A DNA stretch of 64,000 bases, taken from the NCBI RefSeq assembly GCF_030867095.1, contig NC_081828.1, positions 53,979,434-54,043,433 on the forward strand. The letters are read 5' to 3'. The notes beneath the pieces were generated by a model, which was not told the DNA's origin, ran no database searches, and saw nothing but the letters and a program-made list of their open reading frames with translations. This document shows positions 1-10,400 of this stretch, one piece after another. The stretch comes from Alligator mississippiensis. Lineage: Eukaryota > Chordata > Crocodylia > Alligatoridae. Each line of letters begins with the position of its first letter. Within the stretch, counting starts at the first letter, position 1. A program made the position numbers and the translations under genes.

Positions 1-55
1 CAAATGCATTGGACTAGGTGAATATTGATGTCCCTTCCAGCCCTATGATAAAGCA
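1..55 (+). repeat. CR1 LINE 3' tail (partial)
   Basis: The first bases read like a CR1 3' end, with the stereotyped 'cccttccagccctatgat' string that follows the CR1 stop codon in sauropsids. The element is cut by the window edge. Confidence 0.6.
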
Positions 56-529
56 TTTGAAAAGGCCATGCATTGGCGTTCAGATGGTGATGGTTGTACT
101 TTGTGGAAAGCTGTAAGCATTTGCAGGAATAAGACACAAAAAATAAGGGGACCTTTTTCAAATGATAGAGAGGACAAGGTGCAGGACTCATTCAGAGATT
201 GAGAATAACTTAAAGGGGCTTTACTCAGTTATTTACTATGAAAATATTTGTTCCTGTTTCCAAAACATGCTAGTACTCAGAAGTGCATGTCTGTTTATAG
301 CACTTGCCAGTAGCAAATGCAGTTGTACATTGGTCTTAACTCTTTAAAGACCATTGTGTGGGCTAAAGCATTCTTTGTTTGGTCATAGCCTTAAAATGTA
401 TGGGTTTGTTGCCTTGGGTTTTACTTTCTAATGCTCTGGTCTGCATAGGTTCTTACACTGCCTCTTCACCATAACTTGAGTAGTTTCCAGTAACATGACC
501 AACTTGTATTTTTAAATGTAAATGCTGAT

Positions 530-775
530 GTGGCAACTGTTAATTCTCTTGGATTATGGTGTATGCATGAGGGCCACCCAGATCTTTGGAGGAGTGGAAG
601 CTGCCCAGACCTTGTTCTCCCTTTAGGCCACTGAGACAGAATCCAAAGACCAGACTGAGTCCAGATGTTTGGTGCCTGCATGGCTGTAGTTATATAAATG
701 TCTGGGAATTGAACCCAGGTCTCCAGTGTGGTAGACAAGAATTTTACCACTGAACCACAGGGGACTCCATAAATG
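530..775 (-). repeat. tRNA-Gly-derived SINE with intact pol III boxes
   Basis: On the minus strand, bases 775-697 resemble tRNA-Gly: an A box (TGGTTCAGTGG, complement of 747-757), an anticodon-loop region with the usual GCC changed to GTC, and a B box (GGTTCAATTCC, complement of 705-715). The acceptor stem cannot pair and no 3' half stem follows, so this is not a working tRNA. The body to about 530 is unrelated to tRNA but is matched by 31200-31440, which makes this a dispersed SINE. I do not recognise the family name. Confidence 0.7.
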
Positions 776-2304
776 CTGAAATGCATTTATTAAAGAAAGC
801 TACAGTGAAATAAGAGTGCCTTACCTTTAGAGCACCAGGTGGGTGAGTTTGTGGTGGCTCTTAGTTCTGGTAGGAGTTTATTTCATAATCTAAGACTATC
901 TCCTGCACAGAGAGCTTTACTTTTGTGATGGAAAGTTCTTTTGTACCCGAGGAACAGTTGATACCCAAGGGCTTCATTCCAAAACATTGCTGTCTTTTAG
1001 AGTTTACTCTAGTGTTTTCTAATGACTGATAGATTCATGTCCAGGTGTATTTAACTAGCTTTGTCTACACATGGGGCAACAAAGGCCCATGTAAACGTAG
1101 CCCCCTCTCAGCATGGGATGGTCTCCTAGCAAGCAGTGAAGATAGCACCCACGAGCAATACTTTCTGCTATATGAGAACTTGGTGTCAGTGAGGAATCCA
1201 GGAACGCTTCTAATCTACAAATTGAATTGACGAAATGTGATGCTTCTTTCAAACACAAAGGAAAATGTACCATGGCTACAATTTGAGAGTGCTAAGCTCT
1301 TTCTTGTGGTTCAGTTTCAACCAGCAGCTATTTTGCATGAGCTCTTGTCAAAGCTGGCCTATCTTCGTGGTAGTAATGTCACATGTATAAATATAAGTCA
1401 GCACTTGAGTTCATGCTATTCAGGAAGCTTTCCTGAATTTTTTTTCAGTGAAATAAAATAAAAAACTCTGAGTACATGGTGCTGGGTGCTGTTTGGTGCT
1501 GTAGGCATGACACTACATAGTTTGCCACCTTGAATACCTCTGCAGGATCCAACATGGCAGCTTCTGTGGATACTGATATGAAGGTTCTTGACCAATAATA
1601 CATCCACTCCATAAGAGTAGTTGTCTTTGGTACCAATGGTAGAAGACCAAAGGCTGAAAAAGCAGTTGGAAATAAAGTTTTGATCCCCTTCTCTGCCCTC
1701 TGCCCTTCTGGTTCACGGTGTCATCAAATCTAGAAGATTTGTGTCGGGGGGGGAAAGGACTGTTTCAGAGACCAGTAAACAAAATGGGAAGTTTATTTTA
1801 AAAGATTCAAACAAAAGTTAATTGAACAAGTTATGGCATGTGTTAGGAGGTCAGACAAGATTTTGAAGCTTGAAGGGATTGTCTGATCTTTTATGAATCA
1901 ACAATGGAGGCAAATGTATAATAACAGTTCGCAAGATGTTTGGCTTATCTTGTGGATGGAGTGCCACTGTCCTTTAACAGGCTTTGGAAATTGATGGAGT
2001 CCTGTCACAGTCATGATCTCTGGGATTTTGGAGTTTATGCTGTGGGTTGAGGCATTTGAATGGTAGTGACTGGAGTGTACCATCCTTCATTTTTGACACC
2101 TAATCTGGGGTCAGGTTTAGAAAAAGGTTGGCTACATACGATGGACAACAGGTGCCCTATGAAAGTTCTAGGAAAGCCAGTGTAGACAATGAGGTTTTGG
2201 CCTTTCTCACCTACAGCTTTATTGACTTGTGTTGAAATCTCTCAAGGCAATAGCTCTGGGATAATGTCTTGCAATTGCCGACAAGATGGCAGCGACCTCC
2301 TTTA

Positions 2305-2545
2305 CAAAAAAAGATTTAGATTGGACATTAGGAAGAACTTCTTCACAGTTAGAGTGGCCAGGGTCTGGAACGGGCTCCCAAGGGAGGTGGTGCTCTCCCC
2401 TACCCTGGGGGTCTTCAAGAGGAGGTTAGATGAGCATCTAGCTGGGGTCATCTAGACCCAGCACTCTTTCCTGCTTATGCAGGGGGTCAGACTTGATGAT
2501 CTATTGAGGTCCCTTCTGACCCTAACATCTATGAAACTAGGTTTT
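2305..2545 (+). repeat. CR1 LINE 3' end with ORF2 C-terminal remnant
   Basis: The translation contains [22 protein letters not shown] and LDEHLAGVI, the conserved tail of CR1 ORF2. A short CR1 3' UTR with the 'gaggtcccttctgaccctaacatctatga' type ending follows, described here only in part. Confidence 0.9.
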
Positions 2546-4253
2546 AAACCCTTCTTAAAGTTTGATCATTCAGAAATCGAAATTAACTTAAGCCCAGGTT
2601 TTTGGTTTTGCTTTGTTTTGTTTTTACAGTGATTTGCACACGAGTAGTTCCACAGAGTTAACTGGGACTACATGACATGCATGCATAAATGACTTTGGTT
2701 AGTGTTGATATGATCAAGACTTGTTCACTACCTTCATTGTTCTTTAGTCCTGTATATTAAAAAAACATCATGTTTTTGTCTTCAGCTTTTTGTCACTCCT
2801 TTAAACTAAAGCAATAGGAATGAAGTCAGTCATGTTCCCTTTGAAGTCTCTTAAATTATTTTTGGTCTTATTTAAGGCTCTGATTCTAAAATGTCTTAGT
2901 ATACTGAGTAAGTATTGGGATTTTTGCTCTCCCCACCATGCCTTTTATTTTCTTTAATACAAAAAAGAGAAATATCAAATTACATGCACAGAACCTCACC
3001 TGAATTTCTGACTATGGTGATGATTTGAACACATTGTGCACAATGCAGCATTTTCTACCTACAATTAAATACGTAGTTTCATAAACGTTCAATGTTCAAA
3101 TTAAAACCTACCCATCATGTATCCTGGCCAAAGCAACATCGCTGTAAAAAAATTACCTCTTGTATTCTGTTTTATAATTGATTTTTTTTCAACCTCAGTG
3201 TATTGCTGTCAATTTAATTTCCTTCTACGCATAGAATAAACACTTAGGTTTAGTAAAGCTAAGGGTAGGTAGTAGGTTAACAAAACCCTAGTTAAGTTAA
3301 CTTTTTCCTTCCCTACTATGCCTTGGTGTCCACAAGATCAACAACTGTTCCAAGAAGTCTAGCTGCATCTTAACTATACAACCCCCACAAAAGCCAAAAC
3401 AGGTAGAAATGATGACTTTTATACATGGAAGAACTCACTTCTACCAGCACTGTATGCCCATCTCTGTGCCAGAGGGACTTCAGGATAGAGAAGTGACCAG
3501 ACTGGTGAATCTGATAATATGTAGATCCACAGGTTGATACTCCTTCTTCCCATGGAGTAGAAATGCAAGCATCAGAGGCTGCTGCATTCTTGGATGTGAC
3601 TAACTCTCCATTTCCCCAGGTTGGATTTCTTGTATGTGCTGGGGCACAAGAGCAGTGCACAGCTCACTATTTTGTTTGTGGACTGTTCATAGGATTTAAT
3701 CACAATAGAATATATGAAACAAATGTTTTGCACACCATATGTAATCATTTGAAGTGCAGTTGTGCTGCCTTTTCAGTCCAGATCTTATGTTCAGAGTTCT
3801 GTTTTACCTCTGGCATGGGCATAGGCAACTGGTGGGGGTGGGGAGGCATGTGCCCCTCCCCGACAGGGCTGTCCATGCCTGCACCAGCTTCTGTGGGTGT
3901 TCACCAGCCCCGTCCCCACTGTTTATACCACCAGCGGCTTCTGCAGGTGGCCCCCCAGACTCAGGAGGCACCAGTCACCCATGTGCTTGGGCAATGTCCT
4001 CCCAGTGTCTGAAACCTAGCAGGAGCTTTAGCAGTTGATGACATCTTCATTCCTTGCTTTTTATGTACATTCTAATAATGACTTTGATCTTAAACTGATT
4101 TCCCATCTTATTAAAAGGTTTTGCCATTCCCTTTTCAACAAGGTATTTATTTACTAACATGTTACCAGTAGCAGGAAGTTCCTGCTTATTCCTCCAGCAT
4201 CAGTGCCCAGTGTAATTAATTTTGCTTCCTCCAATTTATGTCACTTGTCTCAG
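2546..4253 (+). other. LAMC1: LAMC1 intron 18, mostly unique sequence
   Basis: This stretch is AT-rich intron. Apart from a GC-rich segment at about 3810-4020 that looks like an old repeat fragment (open frames there lack any domain), I see nothing recognisable. No upstream LAMC1 exon is present between 1 and 4253. Confidence 0.6.
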
Positions 4254-4459
4254 ATGTGGATCAAGATCTGATGGATCGTCTTAGACACATTAACAGCACT
4301 CTGGCAAGCCAGCTCGACAGATTACGGAACATCCAGAACACAGTGCGAGAAACAGATGGCCTTGCTAAGCAAGCCCGTGAACGAGTGCAGGATACTGAGG
4401 ACCTGATTGAAATAGCTTCTAATATGCTAGAGAAGGCACAAATGGCAGTTGCCAATGTG
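4254..4459 (+). CDS. LAMC1: LAMC1 exon 19 (coiled coil)
   Basis: The 206-nt exon starts after TGTCTCAG and ends before GTGAGT; it begins inside a split Asp codon (phase 1) and ends in phase 0. It encodes DVDQDLMDRLRHINSTL through LEKAQMAVANV, closely matching human gamma-1 (DVDQNLMDRLQRVNNTL). NST is a potential N-glycosylation site. Length and phase equal those of LAMC2 exon 14. Confidence 0.95.
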
Positions 4460-7361
4460 GTGAGTCTTCTGTAAAGGTCAAATGGCCTGTTATGTGTCAC
4501 TTCTTTCACTCCTGGCAGTATAATGCACTGTTTTCAGTTCCTGATTGCATTTCTCTTCCCAGCGCTAAGCCTGGGAGTTTAGTATCCTAGAGAGTCTCAT
4601 GAATCCGGGGATATTTAATTTAAGAAGTGTCAAACTAAAAAAGAAAAAGTATTACTGATTTATAGGGAAATTTTCATGGATTGAGTATGGTATTTTAATA
4701 ATTCACTTTTTTCTTTAATGTTGCTCGAAGCCTGTATATGTTTGTACATGGGGGGGGGTGGTATTTTTTTTGTCTTCCCTTGAATGCTGGTTTGCATATA
4801 TTGCTGCATTCATAAAGAGCCCTCAGGGGCCTCTTTAGCTAACCTTAACTTTAGTTAACCCTACCCCCAGTCTCTCAGGCACTATAAATCAAATCTCAAA
4901 GGATTTCTTCTCAGGAAAAAAAAAACAAACAACCCATGCAAAGAACAAATGGGCAAACTAATGCTGGAAAAGTTAAAATAGGTCACATTTTACATATGCA
5001 GATTATGGCTATGAATATTTACAACTGTCAATGAATAAAAGATGAAAAAGCAGCTTCTGAAAATATATTTGATTTTGTTTTCAGTCCATTAGCCCAACAG
5101 AGACAAGCAGTGACTCTAACAACATGACTATCTTGGCAGGAGAGGCCCGTGAATTGGCTGAACGGTAAGACCTAGTATGCTAGGACATAGCACCGATGGG
5201 AGAACGCGCCACTCTTTTTTGCAGCAGCAGCGAGGACTGTATTGATTTGTTGGTTGGGAAATAGTAGACTAAATGTAGTTTGATTGAAAAATTGCTTTCC
5301 CTCCCCCAATATGAAGTTGCTGCTGTTCATTAACACCAGTGGTGTATTGTGTTATGGAGTACGCAGATGTCTGGGCTGCACATCTGTATTGAAGAGGAGG
5401 GCAGCCTCTGGTATACAATCACAGTGCTGCAGGAGTGCAGACTCTTAGCAGGACCCTTCAGCTGCCATTGTAGATTCACTTGACATGTCTTTGTTTGCAG
5501 AGAGACCATTTAAAGCAGTACCTCTTTGCAAATGCCCTAATCATGTGGGGCTGGAAGGGGAAAGCGAGCAAGATAAGAATAAAAATGTTGAATCCAGAAT
5601 AGGAAGCTTCTGGTTGCTAATTTTAATGGAATTATTTTTCCCTTCTAATGTTCAGACACAAGCAAGAAGCTGATGAGATTGTGCGTGTAGCCAAGGCAGC
5701 AAATGATACATCAACAGAGGCATATCAACTGCTGTTGAAAACGCTGGCTGGAGGGAACCAAACAGCAAAAGATATTGATGAGCTTAACAGGAAGTGAGTC
5801 AGTAATGGAGAGCAGTCTGCTGTCCATTGGGTTGTAGTAGTACAAAGGTTCTTAAACTAACTTGTCATGTCTAAACTTATTTTGGAGAAGAACTTACTTT
5901 TAACCATTGGGTTTCATGCAAGTTCTCTTTTTCAACCAAGTCATTTTTCTCTTCAGCTGGTTAGTCAGGAAAAGAAAATCAAGGTTAATTGGATTCTTTG
6001 TCTTTTAGGTATAATCAGGCAAAGAACATTTCCCGAGACCTTGAAAAACAGGCCAATAAAGTTCTGGCAGAGGCAGAGGAAGCTGGGAATAAGGCCCTTC
6101 AGATCTATGCTAATCTCACCAGTCTACCTGCGGTGGATTCCAGGGGTCTAGAGGTATTTGAGTCAAGCAACACACGCAGTGGGCACATCTACACATGCAC
6201 TTTATTGCACAGTAAAGCATCACCATCTACACATGTGCCACTGTTAGCACACCCTGGGAAATTATGCAATAATGCACCCATGCAATTTTGCACATAAAAG
6301 GCATGACCACACATTACACAATTTAGCATAATTTAACTGCGGTGGACTCTGTGCCTCTACCTCCCATGATTTGGTGTCACAGAGCCGCATGACTGGACAG
6401 ATGTAAGTGCGGAGGGGAGCTCTTGCCTCTAGGAGTGGGGGGTGGGCATGGGATTTGTGGGTGGGCAGGGGTGTGTGTGTGGGTGGGTGTAGGGTTTGTC
6501 AGTAGGTATGGGCCATGCCCCATCAGGCCAGCCCAGCCAGCTCAGTGCTTCCATGTGGGGCTTTCAGTACTTTGGTGAGAAACCACATGTGGAAGCACAG
6601 AGCCAGCCCTGCTTTATGGCGCCCAACTCTGTGCATCCGTATGAGGCTTCCCACTGGAGTGTTGGAAGCCCTACGTGGAGGGCTGGTCTGGCCTGGGAGC
6701 TGCACACCATCAGGCCAGTTAGGAAGCCGCATCTGGAGGCACAGAATCAAACACCATCAGGACTGGGTGGGCTCCTGCTTGCCTCCACATACGGCTTCCT
6801 CCTGGAGTGCTGGAAGCTGCATGTGGAGGCATAGAACCCGCCTGGCCCAATGGTGCACAGCTCCTAGTCTACATGCCATCGGGCCAGGCCAGCCAGCTCC
6901 ATGCCGCCATGTGGGGCTTCCAGGACTCTAGCAGGAAGCTGTGCAAGGAGGTACGGAGTCCGCCCAGCCTGAAGGCATGCAGCTCCTACCTGCAGTGCCA
7001 CAAGCCCCATTTGCTGGCACAGAGCCAGCCCGGTCTGGCTTTAAGGCATGTGCCATCAGGCCAGGTCAACTCCATGCCAGCACATTTAGGCCCTGGGACT
7101 CAGCCAGAGGTGCATGCTGCCATGGGCTCTGCCTGCTGCAGCCATGAGCACCCCAAGGGCCCACTGCCTGCTGCTGCTGAGCTGGCAGTGGTTGGGCCTG
7201 TGCACCATGGGGGAGAGGGGAGTGTATAGTATGGGGACCCACACCCACCTACAGACTCCCCACACACACCCACACCCTTTCACAATCCCCTCACAAACCT
7301 CACACACTCCCATACCTACACCCCTTCATAATCCCCCACAAACTCCACATCTGCCAACAAA

Positions 7362-7407
<46 letters not shown>

Positions 7408-10400
7408 CTTCACAACCCCCACACATACTGTCATACCCACACCCCTTCATAATCCCCCCTACAAGCTGCACTTCACCATACCCACAAGCCTCACACACAC
7501 CCACACCCCTTCACAGCCCACCCACACCCATCCACAAACCCCACACATACACCCCCCAACACCTTCACAAATCCCACCCTACACACACCCCATCCCCAAC
7601 CGTACAAAGTACTTACATATAATGCTAAAGGAGGTTTGAAAAGTGCTATATTTAGTTTAATTTGTTAACAAAATTAAAAAGGTAATTCATTTTGCATAAT
7701 TTTGAATTTTTCTGTACATAATTCCCTGGAGTGTATATTAGGGCACAGTAGATTAATTAAGGTGGCAAGCCTTACTCAGTGTAATAATAAATTGCTGATG
7801 CCTTGTTTAATGCTTTGCTAACACCTCTGTGCTTCAGAAAAATGCTATGGGGTCTCTGTCTACTTAAGACCTTAGTATTTTGACACTCCTGAAAGACTGA
7901 CATGTAGAGAATTATAGTTTCCTATTTGTCCTAGTCAGTCTTTTTGCTATACATAAACATTTCTAGGTGTATAAGTATTTCAAGCCCAGTGCTGAGCCCA
8001 TTAAGCTGTTTCCCCTCCTACAGCCACCGTACTAAAGTTAGCTTGAAGCTCTTTCATATGGACTCTTCCTATCTTTGGCTTATATCACACTCAGTACAGG
8101 GTGACACTGATCCCATTCTGATCATCAAACTGTAGTACAAATTGGCAAAAAGAGTAGTAGTGAAATGCTAGTAATTCTACTGCAACATCTGCCTGCTTTC
8201 ATGCTCAAGAAAGCACACAGGGTTTCTTGTCTCCCTGTTTCATAGGTTTTATTAAGTTCACAGAGCTGTGTTTTTGTTTTTTTTATTTTCACATGCAGAA
8301 TGAGGCAAATAAGATCAAGAAGGAAGCAGAGGAGCTGGATCAGCTAATTGACAGGAAGTTGAAGGACTATGAAGATTTGAGAGAGGATATGAAAGGGAAG
8401 GAACTGGAAGTGAAGAACCTCTTAGAGAAAGGAAAAACTGAGCAACAGGTAAGTTCAGTTATTGAGTGTAGGCTCTTGTGTCTAGAAACAACTCTGAGGA
8501 AAAAACTTCCTGACCCAGAACCTAGAGCTTTAGCTGTGGTATTTGGTCATTGGCATTGAGGTGAGAAGGGCCTAAAGAACAGGTTCTGGTGGCTGGTTGC
8601 ATAGAATGGTCTTCAGAAACTTCTGTACTGGCAAAGTTCATGCAGGAAAGCAAGGAACTGTCACCTTCTGTGGTGTGGGTAACACCTCTCTTATTGCATT
8701 GCACCTCAGTTATATTAAATGGCTGCAGTCATTAGCAACGAACACCATTTGGTATTGGGCTGGTATTTGCTGGGCTACCCCAGTGCTCCATTTTTTAACA
8801 TGGCTTATTCTCTAGAGGGGCTGAAAATATACTTACCCATATTATATCTCTTTAGACTGCAGACCAGCTCTTGGCCCGAGCAGATGCTGCCAAAGCTCTG
8901 GCTGAAGAAGCTGCCAAGAAGGGCAATAACACGCTACAAGAGGCCAACAACATTCTCAGCAACCTGAGAGGTATGAGAATGGACAGCTAGGGAGAGTGAA
9001 TGGCTTGAATAACAATAGAGTTAAATAGTTTAAAGTATTTGCCCAAAGATTTAATTCAGTAAAATAATTTTTAGTAACCATAAAGCTATCTTGCTGGACT
9101 CCCCTTTCTGTGCATCATCACAGTGCATTCTGTATATGGAGCCTTACACCTTTCTGCTCAACAGTAATTGTGATTAGCATACAGTGGCAAGCAGTGTTTG
9201 AAGGCTTAAAGCATTACTGATCCTAGAAGGGAGAAAACCAGTAATAAACCTTGTGGGATTCATGTATCCTGATGTGAATATTGTCGTGGCAGCCTGTGGA
9301 CCAAGTCAGTCCCTGGTAAATACCTTTAATATTGTTAGGGTCTGTCTCTCCGGTAACAGAAACCATGAGTTTCCTTTTTCTCCCTCCAATTTTAAAGTAA
9401 CATAGACTAAGTTGCTTGACTTTTGGATACTTATCAGGCCAAACAAACTCCACCAGGTCTTTTCTAGAACAGGAAACAAAACAGTGTTTTCATCTTTATC
9501 AGATTTTGATAAGCGTGTGAACGATAACAAGACAGCAGCTGAGGAGGCATTGAAAAAGATTCCTGCCATTACCCAGACCATTGCTGAAGCCAACAATAAG
9601 ACACGGCAAGCAGAGCTAGCACTTGGCAATGCTGCTGCTGATGCCAGGGAAGCCAAGAACAAAGCTGATGATGCTGAGAAAATTGCTAATTCTGTCCAGA
9701 AGGTGAGTCCTTAAAAAGGGCTCCTGAATCAGTCTTCTTGAAGCTTGTTCCACAGTTTCTTATTGAGAATATGTGCTCTCTGACATACTGAGATGTGTTA
9801 AACCCATATAAAACTGTCATGGCTTTTGTACCCACCCTACTGTGTGCCATCAGAGAGTGTTCTAAATGTGTGTAAATATACTTCAGAATTGTTTGCTGCA
9901 GCATATATCCCATCAAGGGATGTCACATGCCATGGAAAAACTTAGTTTGGCATCTTACGGGAGAAAGTAGAAAAATTTTTGTGTTTCCTGTGTGAACCAC
10001 CCTTTTAGAAACCCTGCTTTATATTGATCTTAGAATGCTGCCAGCACAAAATCTGATGCCGACAAGACTTTCTCTGATGTGACAGAATTGGCCAGAGAAG
10101 TAGATGACATGATGAAACAGCTTCAAGATGCAGAGAAAGAGCTGAAGAGGAAGCAGGAAGATGCCAACCAGGATATGATGATGGCAGGGATGGTGAGTTG
10201 TTATTCTGGGAGGTGGATGCAAAGGTTGGCACAGTGGGATGGAGAGAATCTAGATTTCAGCCTTAATAAGAGTGAATTTATTGGCCCTGATATTCTTGGA
10301 TTTTATCTGCAGCCCCATTGCAGATACAGTATTAGGTTTGGGTCTCAAGTCCAGTTAGTTATTTTCTCTAAATTTTAAAAAGGGTTGAAAAAAGTTAAAA

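Noticed and set aside
697..768. tRNA-Gly gene on the minus strand
   Set aside because: A and B boxes are present, but the acceptor stem does not pair and the anticodon position is changed; it is a SINE head.
3563..4038. 149-codon frame before LAMC1 exon 19 as an upstream exon
   Set aside because: The peptide is Pro/Cys/His-rich without similarity to gamma-1, and part of it is a GC-rich repeat fragment.
7364..7405. CRISPR-like regular repeats
   Set aside because: It is a plain (CA)n microsatellite in a vertebrate intron, with no spacers.
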